Assembly: GCA_037951105.1 (NCBI GenBank) | Contig: JBAMJV010002070.1 | Coordinates: 1-64,000, forward strand | Length of the DNA stretch: 64,000 nucleotides | Direction: 5' to 3' | DNA from: Echinarachnius parma | Taxonomy: Eukaryota > Echinodermata > Echinoidea > Clypeasteroida > Echinarachniidae | Part shown: positions 22,976-33,184 of the stretch, in pieces | Layout: every line of letters starts with the position of its first letter | Position numbering within the stretch: position 1 is the stretch's first letter | Made by a program: the position numbers and the translations under genes | The notes under the pieces: generated by a model | Told to the model about the DNA's origin: nothing | The model's database searches: none | The model's input: the letters and a program-made list of their open reading frames with translations, nothing else

Positions 22976-23395
22976 TCCATAATCTGTAATAATATCTTTT
23001 TTTTAAATGAAGGTACATATTTGCATATCAATTACAAACAAAAACATCAACAATTAAATCTAAACTTCACATCTGCAAATAAAATAACTCAGATATTATA
23101 CAGTTCTAATTTTTTTTCTCCAATTAAAATATCAGTTTATTTACAATTCTTAATCACTTTTCACAAGTAATCAATTTGCATATTTATATACAAGACTACA
23201 ACTTTACAATCATATAGTGACATGAGTAAAATATAAAACAAAGAAATACAGCACTCACAATATATTCATCATAATTTGGCCAACAATCTCTTATCGAACA
23301 GCGCCTTTTTTTTTGTATAAACAGGAAAGTAGGCAAGAGTTCCACATCAACCTTTATCTGTGTGTGTGTGTGTGTGTCCCAGTTGAGCCAGTGAA
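22976..23395. other. Gene-free interval with a short TG run
   Basis: A (TG)9-like run at about 23359. No gene recognised. Confidence 0.35.
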
Positions 23396-23559
23396 TCAAT
23401 TTTGTCTCAATATTTGCTTTTCAAGATATTTTGGACATGTAAACAGAATGAGCCCATGAAGATATCCACATTCAATTTTGACTCCATATTTGCCGAGATA
23501 TTTTTGACATGTAAACAGAATGAGCCCCCAAAGATTTACACGCATATTCCTGAATAGTA

Positions 23560-24310
23560 GAACTAGGTATACAGGTGAACAGACCACGAGGCAGACCAAC
23601 CCAAAAGTGGACAGATTGTATAAATTGTATAACAGAAGACTGCGCCATTGTAGACGCAGTAATTCCCTGACCCAAGCCAAAAGGTTAAAGGGATAGTTGA
23701 GTTTTGGTAGAGAGGGCGCTAGACTACTTATTTTGTTTGTGAGGTAATGAAAAACTAAGTGTAAAATTTGAAAGAGCATAATATTAAAAAAATAAAATCA
23801 TCTTTGTTTGATCAAAATCGGTTCAGAGACAGCTGAAATATCCATAAATATAACAATTTGTAATAAACCTGGGGCCCCAGGTTTATTAGAGAATTTTGAA
23901 CCCGCCGTTAAAAATTCAAAAAAATGCTTCCTCTTTTCAAAAAGTTACAAAATAGGTATTTAAATAGTTGTTGGTTATTTCTCTATCTAATCACTATTTC
24001 AACAAAGCATCACATGCACAATATTTTATTCAAAATGGATGAAACCGATGAGTGTTTAGAGAGCGCCCTCTTACGTTTTAATGGCTCTTTTTGAATGATA
24101 ACATGATCTTTACTACGTCATTTGTAATTTTGTGTTCCTTTCTAGTTATAACTATTAGTTTGTAATGTAATGATGCAGGATTTGGTTACTAAAATTCAGT
24201 TTCACCAAAACTGTACTCTCCTTACCAGAACTCAACTATCCCTTTAACAGAAGACGGGAAGATGTGCCAAGCCATCGTGAAACACAAGCCATCACATATC
24301 CAGGCGATGT
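23560..24310 (+). pseudogene. LINE C-terminal relic interrupted by a TTAA-type MITE
   Basis: On the plus strand, GRPTQKWTD near 23591 and a frame ending in SLTQAKRL at 23685 resume after the MITE as LTEDGKMCQAI (24244 onward). This resembles the LTQAKRL-D-R-x-W tail found at the C-terminus of some LINE polyproteins. Removing the MITE and one TTAA restores the frame across the junction. Confidence 0.65.
23689..24243 (+). mobile_element. TTAA-type MITE, family A copy 2
   Basis: 555 bp with ends AGGGATAGTTGAGTTTTGG and CCAGAACTCAACTATCCCT, exact TTAA on both sides (23685-23688 and 24244-24247). Closely similar to the 48396 copy along its length. Confidence 0.93.
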
Positions 24311-24515
24311 TATGGACAAAAGTACTAAAAGTCATTTGGTGGTCCCTTATTTATAATATTCCATTTATAATCTAAATACTGTTCAAAATTGAATTCCCTT
24401 TACTGATCATAGTGATACACATTTTAGATTAGCGAAGTAGTGGCATCACACGCTTTTGTGCTAAATGGTTCTATACAACTCCCTTTGGTTATTAAGCATA
24501 TGCTAGTGGGTTAGA

Positions 24516-24764
24516 CCTGGCCCCATATTCATAAAAGCCTGCTAGCTCAGTTCCTTGCTAAGTCTATTTTGGATGGCATGGCTACGAATTAAACACAAGT
24601 TATTTTAGTTGCTAACTAGGGTTAACCTAGTGGGTACCTAAAGCTTGCCCAGCTAACCCTAGTTGGGGACTAGGAAAACTGTTTGTTGCTCAATAAACTG
24701 GGCATTTAGAATACACTTAGCAAGGAACTATTAGCTAGCTGGGTTTCATGAATATGGGGCCAGG
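24516..24764. mobile_element. Palindromic MITE (CCTGGCCCCATATTCAT ends)
   Basis: Inverted ends CCTGGCCCCATATTCAT and ATGAATATGGGGCCAGG, with internal GCTAGCT and CTAACCCTAG repeats. About 249 bp. Confidence 0.85.
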
Positions 24765-25419
24765 ACGATTGCCTTCTTAGCAACTGCTATACCACAAGTT
24801 TTGGGCTTGCCTGACATTGTCTAAAACCAGTTAGTTACACATGGCAATGAATAGCTGTGACTTGTTCTCTCGTTTGGTACAGAATAGAAGATAATTGCTA
24901 GCATATCGGCAGGTGAGTGTGAGAATAGCGTTAAGTTGAATTGTTTTGCTAAATTGAGTTCTGCCCCCCCAAAAAGAAAAAAGATTATAATGAATTCTCA
25001 TTTCTAATTTGGGGGAATATTCATCAGAAATAGAAGATAGATATAATAAGCTTCTACAAGGCTCCCAAACTTCAAACATGATTATCTCCAAAGTACATAT
25101 AATCACGGCCTTCTCTTTTCTGACCAATGATATTACCATAAAAATCAGTAGACCAGACTGGGGGAGGAACAAAAAACATATGTAAGTAGCAATTAACATA
25201 TTCTTATTATGGAAATGTTTGCATCATGAAATTTAATTCAAGTACTGTATATTGCAGATATCAAGATACTTCCAATCTGCAAAGTACATGTAGCTTTTGA
25301 ACATCAGCATATCCAACGATTGAACAATCACAATGTATATAGGTTAGCTGAGATGAAAGAATCCACAGTACCAAGCTAGCACCCTTTTGGGAGGGGAGGG
25401 GGGGGGGGTCCTAGTCTTG
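24765..25419. other. Interval downstream of ARMC1
   Basis: Poly-G at about 25397-25408. No gene; probably intergenic beyond the ARMC1 3' UTR. Confidence 0.35.
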
Positions 25420-26084
25420 ACTCTTGAACCACAAGAGACTGCATTTTGTTCCAAGTCCAAATGGAATAGTATTATACATAGTAAGAAGTCGACGTGAACA
25501 ACGTCGCTGCGCTGAGATTGACCTGTCTCCTTTTGGTCCTGGACTTGGCTCTGGTACCACAAGAGATTGTATTTTGTTTCAAGTCCAACATGGATCTGAC
25601 ATTTTTCTTGTTCACCAGTAATTTGTCCAGATGAATGAGGCTGCAATAGCCAGCCAGCCTTTTTTTATATCTGGTCTTGGTATCACAAGAGATTGTCATT
25701 TTTTACAGGTCCTGAAATTATATGTCAGATATCTTGGTCACCAGTAGAAGTTCGGCGATATGGAGAAAGTCACAGCCTTTTATATTGTTCTTTGTTTCAA
25801 GTCTCAATGGGATATGGCGCATATATCATTGTTCACCAGTAGAAGTTTGTTGAGATGAATGAGGCTGCATCGCTGAGCCAGCTCTTTTTTTTCTTTTCTT
25901 TTTAGTCCTGATCTTGGCTAAGGTTCCACAAGAGATTGTATTCCGTTTCAAGTCCAACACTGATCTGACATTTTTCTTGTTCACAAGTAGAAGTTTGTTG
26001 AGGTGAAGAAAGCAACAGCGCTGAGCCAGCATTTTGATATTGTTCTTTGTTTCAAGTCCCGATAGAATGAGACATACATCTCTT
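25420..26084 (-). repeat. ARMC1 3' UTR array: decayed copies of the stop-codon region
   Basis: On the minus strand, variants of GGCTGGCTCAGC, then TCATC(T)CAACAAACTTCTACTGG, then TGA, then a GGACTTGAAACAAA spacer follow one another at about 25990-26035, 25840-25890, 25730-25770 and 25600-25640, with the spacer alone continuing to 25430. The true coding end is the first unit (26085-26133). Unit spacing varies from about 90 to 150 bp and divergence grows with distance. Confidence 0.85.
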
Positions 26085-29000
26085 TCACCAGTAGAAGTTT
26101 GTCGAGATGAAGGAAGCCGCGGAGCTGAGCCAGCCCTTGCTCCCCTCCTGGTCTGGTTGTCCAATGCGCTTGATAGCCTTGTCCCGAACTGGGCTGTCGT
26201 CCTCGGGAAGGTAGTCGGGCAAGCTGGCATTCTCCTTGTTAGCCATCGCTGGGTTGGCACCAAATGAAAGGATCACCTGAAGACAGATAAACAAACAGTG
26301 ATCAAAGATGTTAGTGTTACCATCCATAAACCAACAAACCGTAAACAAAATCATTAATGTTTAGCATGATAGTATGTTTGATAGCCTTGTCCCTAACTGG
26401 GCTGTCTTCCTCGGGAAGGTAATGTAGTCAGACAAACTGGCATTTTCCTTGTTGGCCATCGCTGGGTTGGCACCAAATGAAAGGATCACCTACAGACAGA
26501 CAGACAAATAGCCAGACAAAACAAATAACAACCAAAATGTTGGATGTACAAACAGACAGACAGAAAGATAAGATGTTTGTCTTTGATGAATGTCTACCCC
26601 GTAGCTATGATATCTTTTGTTTCAACGTTCGCTCATCTGCTTCGTCAGAAAAATATTTGGAAATCATCATTTCCGTCTCATTCAGCCTAAACTTATAGTT
26701 TTGTATTGAAGGACATCAATCATATATAAACATTTCCTTATGCCCTAGTCTCATTCTTGGTGACTTTTTCCTGCCGAATACATTCTCTCATTTTTTGCCC
26801 TTCATATTTGTTCGTCTTCTGCCAGAAAATACTGGGTGAATCGATATTTCAGTCTCATAACCTTCTTATCATACCATACACACATTTTCTCTGTGTTCAT
26901 TCTTGACAAACTGTTCTGCTGAGTAAATGTTCCTCTTTTTCTTTGCTTTTTCTATTTCTTAGCTATCTTGTACGAAAAAATAGGCTAATCAATATGTCTG
27001 GCCCATAAAATAGATGGATCTCTGTCTCATAATGTTCATTTGATAGCATACCTCTTCTCCATGTTCATTCTTGATGACTTGTTCTGCCGACATTCTCTCT
27101 GTCCGTGAGATGGCAACAACCAGCACCTGAAATACGATGGACAAAGATATATTATTAGATGTCATCAATAATACTCGTAAATGCCTCTTCAAGCCCATCA
27201 CACTTTGATTTGGTCGAATCCAATAAACGATTCAGGATTTGAACTACACTACATGCCTTGAATGCACGTTTCACTTTAGTTCAGATCTAGACAGAACGTG
27301 ATCAGATCATGTAGAAAGAAATCCTTGGGCAAAGAATGAATTTAACTAAATATTGTGTAAAAATAAAAGAAGAACGTGAAGAATGAAAATGATGTCTAAG
27401 CTCACCCATGGCTTTAATAGCAACTGGAACAAATTTATTATTGAAATAAGCTATCTTTTTCATTTCCCTTTTATGTCATAACATTTTCCTCAACTGAAAA
27501 ATACTGCATTGACAACTAGTTTACAAAACAGCTGCACGTAATTCCATCACCATCTGCCTATAAACCTGCCTTGCAGTATTCAACTCATGCTTGTTTTTAC
27601 ATCAAACTGAGAGAGTATTTAGACAGCCTTGCTTCTAAATGGGACAGTAATCGAATGAAGGGTGTATGTGCAAAAAGGTGATAAGACCTATTTTGACCAA
27701 TTCAAGATATTTGCTTGTCAAACCTGATGAAGAACAATGAACACAATAAGAAAATATGAGACACTTTTGATTCATATCTTCAAAATTGATACATTGATAT
27801 GCAAAGTTTAAGCAAAGGTTCCATTGAATTTTTTTTTTTTTGGTCACTATTGTGATATAGGGTGGTAGATGTATCTTTAAACTGACAAAAATGGCGTTTG
27901 CATCGGTTTGCATGTAAACTCTTCAATCGTCCTTCACATATTAGATCTATATTAGTAGAATAAATAGTAGCCCTTTTCTGGGTTTTCCCCCTCTGGGCTT
28001 GTCTTAAAAACTGATCCATTTTCAAGAACACTGTAACGTGAAACAGGTGATTTGACACAGGCCACTGATCCTCATTCCGTATTGTTCGAATTTCATCTTA
28101 TTCTTGTTTACTTATTGTATCATTTCTGATTTTAGAAAAGGTATCCAAACTTACAAAATGAGGTATGTTTTTGTGCGCAGTACCATCTCTTCTTTTTTTA
28201 TCAGTCATCTTGTTTACTCACTCTCTGAACTGACCATCCATAAAAGCCAAACCTGTGCATAAAGACCATCCTAAAAACTACAGGGGAAAGTGACTAACTA
28301 TAGACAGGATGTCTCTATGACAGGTTGGAATGTACTCAGTGGTTTCAAAATTTTCCCCCAAGCACTGTGTCTTAATGATAATAGGTTTGATTTATATTGC
28401 ACCTTTATATGATACAATATCATTGCTAAGCGCTTTACACTATTATTACCCTGGTTTATACTACATGTACATGTAGGATACAATGCCAGCAAGCACACAT
28501 TGTGTGCATTGTGCAATCTCCACTTCCTGGGGAGCATTTCTTCCAAGTGGCTCGTGGGCTCACAAAATATAATATAATTCTTACCTCTGGTTTGAGGTCA
28601 GTCTTGGTGCGCAGTAAGCATCTCTTCTTGATCATGTCAAAGGTGAAGCTAATGACCCCCTTCACCTGCAGTATCTCGGCTTCACATGCCTGTCGACATT
28701 CCTGAGAATTAAAAAAACAACATTAAAATCAATATATTAGTGATTAAACTCTTGTTCTGATAGGATATAAAAGAGAAAATTCATTATCAATAGATTAAGA
28801 AAAACATGCGATCACATCATTATCGAATTGGAAATGTTATCTTGTGATTTGTTTCAATTAAATACGAAATGAGGAACTAATGACCTCTTCACCTGTAGCA
28901 ACACCCTCTACACAATTGTGATTTGGATCCAAGACATCGTTACTTCTCCTTTTTTCATAGCTCATTTTATGGTGTTATATTCAATTATCGTAGCTGAGAA

Positions 29001-31199
29001 TGCTAAATTGCAATAGAAAAAAATACATGGGGATCACGGGCGAATTTGCCCCCGAAATGCCAAAAAGAGCCCCCAAAAAATCTTCCCCCCCCCCCCGATT
29101 TTTCTGCATGATCGGATCGTGATGGAATGCCGATCCGATGATCATTTACAGCATTAGAGCTAAATAGTAGCCCTTGAAATTCGAGAAAAAAAGAGAGCCC
29201 TGGAAATTTGTAGCCCCCGATAACTTTGGGGTTTGCAATCGACATTTACAGTAATACAAGCATTAATACTTACAGTGGTGCACAATCCTTTGATCTGCAG
29301 AATGATAGTCTTCCACTTCTTATTGCCCATGAAGAATTTGTTGGGATGTTTGGCATTGGTCCTGGTCCTAGGTCTGTTTGGGTTCTGGGTTTCTTTCAGC
29401 GGGCTAGGAGAGGGAGGTGCCGTCAAGCGATTGTGAATACTCCGAGCCAAGTTCTTGCACTTGGTTTCGCTGTGGGGACTAGGATGTAAGAAACAAACAA
29501 ACAATAAAGAACTTGTTAGGTCCTAGTTTGGCACTGGCCCTGCGGGTCCTAGGTCTGTTTGGGTTCTGGGTTTCTTTCAGTGGGCTAGGAGAGGGAGGTA
29601 CCGTCAAGCGATTGTGAATACTCCGAGCTAAGTTCTTGCACTTGATGTCGCTGTGTGGACTATTACAAAACAAACAAAAAAGATATTGTTAGGTCCTAGT
29701 TTGGCACTGGCCCTGCTGGTCCTAGGTCTGTTTGGGTTCTGGGTTTCTTTCAGCGGGCTAGAAGGAGGTGCCGTCAAGCGATTGTGAATACTCCGAGCCA
29801 AGTTCTTGCACTTGGTGTCGCTGTGTGGACTATTAAAAAACATTTAAAGAACTTGTTAGGTCCTAGTTTGGCACTGACCCAGCTGGGATCCATCCTATTC
29901 AGGTTCAAATGAATTACAAATCTTACAAATAATAAGCGTAACCAATAAATATAATATTCATATTTTGCACCTGTCACCTGACATTTTCAAGTTCAAACAT
30001 CTGACAAAATTGTTATAAAAAGAAATAATTGAGTACTGGTTGAGGTTTTAAAAGATACAAATTGCATGATGTAAAGCATAGAAGATAAAGAAATATTCTT
30101 ACATGTACACTATTTATCAAATAAAGGGGTTATATAAATTTGCCTGATTTAAGCTGTGTTTCAAAATAACAAATAGCAGTCAATTTCTCAATCTACTTAA
30201 TATCATTGGGCAGTGAAAAGGACACTGCCTTCCAAGTTAAAGACTTACAACAAATGTAAAAAAACAACAACAGATTTCAAGTATAATATCTTACTTGGAC
30301 ATGATCCCTTCCAGGCTGACCAGCATACCAAGTTCTCTCTTCATGAGTGGACGATTCGCAGCACTCTCGGCAAGATATTGAAGTGCCTACAAACAAAAAA
30401 TAGATGATAAATTATTACAAACATTGTAATCGATATCACCCTTTATCATATTGGAAACAAAAAAACATTTGACTATAGAATAACGTTCTCAGGAAAGAAA
30501 TTTAAAAAAAAATAAGTCTTGAGAACTGTAGATATTTAGTCTTGAACTTGTTTTGTATGTTTTTACTCTAAGTATACTTAGTATACATACCTCAAGAGCA
30601 ATTGTTACAACAACTTGGTCATCGTTGTCGAGGAAAAGGACCAGCCCTGGCAAACAACCCTGATCCTGCAAAAGGGAAAACAAGAGGGAAATCATTTCTG
30701 CAATAAAAAAAAAGTGATAAGATATGGTGCTCATTTACATATTAACATTCATGATTTTCTATGAAAAATTCACAACACAAGCGGTTTCTTTAAACTATGG
30801 ACATGGAAAGATTCATGTTTGCAATTATAAAATATAAATGAAAATAAGCAAAGAAATACAAAACGTGTTGTCTTGTTTGAATCTAAAATATTCTTTCACC
30901 AGCATACATAATACAAGCATACAAGAGAATAATCAAACATGTCTATGATAGTCAAGCCTCCAAATTAACTTTATTTTCTACTTGCCTGCAATTATATTTT
31001 CTCTCGTTTTCTCAGGTTTCATATTAATTATCTTTGTCTGCAGGGGACCACTCTTGGCGGCCACCAAAGACAAGTTGGTTGCTTTAAATACAGGTGGCCG
31101 CTAAGATAGGCATGAGTGTATTACCTTGACAATCTTTTCCCTGTTCTTGGGGTCTGTTGCCAAGTCCCTCAGCTGTCTGACGACTCCTTCAACAGCCAT
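26085..31199 (-). CDS. ARMC1: Armadillo repeat-containing protein 1, complete (7 coding exons)
   Basis: Coding exons: 31125-31199, 30591-30665, 30295-30386, 29274-29478, 28585-28701, 27052-27126, 26085-26276. All junctions are GT-AG and phases agree, giving 276 aa (human about 282). It starts MAVEGVVRQLRDLATDPKNR. An armadillo-like N-terminal half follows (DQGCLPGLVLFLD, ALQYLAESAANR). Then comes a divergent heavy-metal-associated-like fold (WKTIILQIKGL, KGVISFTFDM, RTKTDLKPE). The conserved tail is LPDYLPEDDSP and SAASFISTNFYW-stop. Human ARMC1 associates with mitochondria and affects their distribution; I infer the same here. Five of its exons have decayed partial copies beside them. Confidence 0.95.
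26367..26496 (-). pseudogene. Decayed duplicate of the ARMC1 last-exon acceptor half
   Basis: Minus strand: an acceptor-like CTGTAG is followed by GTGATCCTTTCATTTGG, the same opening as the true exon (26276), and it stays similar through the DYLPEDDSPVRDKA-coding stretch. A six-base insertion lies near the middle and it stops before the C-terminus. Confidence 0.85.
26590..26940 (-). pseudogene. Decayed copies of the ARMC1 exon 6 donor end
   Basis: The plus-strand text TGTTCATTCTTGACAAACTG then TTCTGCTGAG at about 26897, and TCATTCTTGGTGACTTTTTC then CTGCCGAA at about 26751, parallel ATGTTCATTCTTGATGACTT then GTTCTGCCGACATTCTC in the true exon (27052-27126). Flanking intron sequence is duplicated with them. 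Confidence 0.7.
28165..28210 (-). pseudogene. Decayed fragment of ARMC1 exon 5
   Basis: TGTGCGCAGTACCATCTCTT at about 28175 parallels GGTGCGCAGTAAGCATCTCT in exon 5 (28605-28625). A second faint copy of the other end of the exon lies at about 28868-28910 (AACTAATGACCTCTTCACCT). Confidence 0.6.
28370..28450. repeat. Short interspersed element-like sequence
   Basis: Contains ATTGCACCTTTATATGATAC and AAGCGCTTTACA, a pattern recurrent in repetitive DNA of marine invertebrates. No target duplication seen. Confidence 0.4.
29479..29905 (-). pseudogene. Tandem partial copies of ARMC1 exon 4 with acceptors retained
   Basis: Two copies (acceptor ends at 29659 and 29829) and a partial third (to about 29905) repeat the first two-thirds of exon 4 at periods of 181 and 170 bp. 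Each of the two copies keeps an AG acceptor and an open frame (NLARSIHNRL, PLKETQNPNRPR). None keeps the exon's WKTIILQIKGL part or its donor, so they could be used only as alternative acceptors or are relics. Confidence 0.88.
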
Positions 31200-31365
31200 G
31201 ACTGAAGTGGTTTTATAATGTTGCTGCTAAGGGGGGATGACCAGACAAGGTAGTGAAGTGCTGCAATGATAGCTTCTGTTGCTGCCTTACTGGATCGATG
31301 CACTCTAGATGGACCCGTTACTTATAGCCGTTATTGCTGAACAAGAATTGTCCAGAAATAGTGAC
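31200..31365 (-). other. ARMC1 5' UTR part of coding exon 1
   Basis: The exon containing the ATG probably begins at 31365, where the minus strand reads TTTGCAG then GTCACTATTTC. The 5' UTR in this exon is therefore about 166 bp. A decayed copy of it lies in the upstream intron at about 31470-31620 (shared GTTGCTGCCTTACTGGAT and GAATTNTCCAGAA on the plus strand). Confidence 0.65.
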
Positions 31366-31469
31366 CTGCAAATACTAAATACATGAGAAAAAAAGAAAGA
31401 CAATGCATCATACAATTAAAAAAGATAATTGATATATCATTTTGTAATTAGTTTGATAACTTTATTGGC

Positions 31470-31620
31470 AGGGCCAGGGGGGACAAGGTACTGGTATTGG
31501 TAGTTTATGTTGCTGCCTTACTGGATAATGCACTGCACTCTAAAATGGCCACTTTTGCTTATTGTTTTACTTGTAGTCGTAGAGCTCTGAATAAGAATTT
31601 TCCAGAAGGAATCAGAAAGT
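31470..31620 (-). pseudogene. Decayed copy of the ARMC1 5' UTR exon
   Basis: GTTGCTGCCTTACTGGAT recurs about 220 bp from its counterpart, followed by GCACTCTA and TAAGAATTTTCCAGAA in the same order as in 31240-31365. The acceptor equivalent is degraded. Confidence 0.75.
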
Positions 31621-32930
31621 AAACGAGAAACAAGAAGAAATGGCATCACCCAATTAAATAAGCTAATCCAATTAATTTTAAATGGATTGTGCAAAATGAT
31701 GGCTAAGCCAATTCTTAGTATGCATACATATTGAATGGATTAATTTTAGTTTGAATCTTGAGATTGTCAAACAAAGTTCAAAATATTGTTTGTCATTTTA
31801 AATATCATTCAATTTTTCCCAAGCTTCTAATTTTGTGTATCTTTTTAATACCTAGCTTCAATTTCTCCGTTCTTGGTTGATTTCATGTAATAATTGCTAA
31901 CTAGTATAAAAATTGTGTGGTCTTCTCGCCATTTAATATTGATGCGACTATACTAGTTACTACATCTTTTATTTTTTATAGTTTAAAAACTTGAATCTGC
32001 ATGCATGCATTTTAGGATCAAATGAGCAATCTTGAAATCACTAAGTTAACCTTCTTCATCAAAACTTTTGTTATTTTCGGCTATTTTTCGCTCTCAAATC
32101 TAGTAATTTATTAATATTAGAACAAATATATCATTTTCATGGGCTCTTTTACATAAATCTACTGCAGTCTTTTACTGTCGCTGTCGGCCCTCTTCATGAT
32201 GAAAACGATAGATCATTAATTAAGTTCATTGTCCATTGAATCTTCCAAATATATTTTCCCCATTCATATTGACTAATTTAGCCATTTTCTTTGTCCTCTT
32301 TGGCTTTTTCAATTATTTATCTCATTCTCTTTTCGCCTTCCTGAGTTTTTCTTTTTGTTTTCATCTTTGTCTTTAGACCTTAGTTTGACTTTTAGTCTTG
32401 ACTTTTTTCTTTTTTTTGTAATTGCAATTTTGCAGTTTTAGTTTTACAAATTACAGACTACACTTTGACTTTGACTTGTTGTGTCTATTCTACTAACTAT
32501 AATTAATGACGTATTTCTCCCCTTTTCTTCTAAATCTAAGAATACGTCGGGCTAGATTTTCATCAGCCTCTGGTATATGGCAATTTTAATATCTGAGCAT
32601 GCCATGATGAGTCTTGAACTGAAAGTTGAGGCCCTTCCCTACTCACAATAATATATTATTACGGCCGCGGCAGCATAAAACAAACCCACCACGGCCACGC
32701 ACCACCAATCTAATCCTCACCGACCGGGCCGCTGCAGCACACGCATGGCCATGGATCACCAGCCGCTGAATTTGATCCCGATCGCTCAATCACTCACAAG
32801 TTCACTCGCTACCGTCATCTAATTTCATTGCACACGCAACATTCATAAAACGAATCGACACATTTTCTTACCAAACATTATCTTTACAATGTTAAAATGA
32901 AAATGTTGCTTAAATGGAATGAGGTCTTAC
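31621..32930. other. ARMC1 first intron
   Basis: AT-rich with one GC-rich stretch at about 32663-32760 (CGGCCGCGGCAGC and GACCGGGCCGCTGCAGC). No coding sequence recognised. Confidence 0.45.
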
Positions 32931-33184
32931 CTGTTTAGGGTTGAAAAACACCAATAGAAATCAGTCGAAAAATGGCAAAACAACAACTTTGTGTACGTAC
33001 GTGTACGATCGTGCGGGGCATTTAAAAATGGCGGTGTGCCTCAATCCCTTGATTCTGATTGGCTCGCGGAAGCTCAACAGCCCGTGAAGTGATACGCGAT
33101 TGGTCAATTTACCAGCGGCCTTTTAAATTTGTTTGCAGCTAAATAACAATTGATGCTCCGCTGCACGACACGCCTTACCGAAAA
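32931..33184. promoter_or_regulatory. Compact bidirectional promoter between ARMC1 and MTFR
   Basis: A minus-strand donor (AAACAG then GTAAGACC, exon boundary 32931) marks the first, non-coding ARMC1 exon. A plus-strand donor (CCGAAAA then GTAAGTTG, exon end 33184) marks the first, non-coding MTFR exon. The two transcription starts must lie within about 250 bp. Between them are two ATTGG (inverted CCAAT) boxes at 33058-33062 and 33099-33103 and an AAAAATGGCGG stretch at about 33025, a YY1-like site common in housekeeping promoters. No TATA box. Exact start sites are not determined. Confidence 0.75.

Noticed and set aside
29479..29843. ARMC1 exon 4 copies as mutually exclusive exons
   Set aside because: They have acceptors but no donors and lack the part of the exon needed for the fold, so they cannot replace exon 4.
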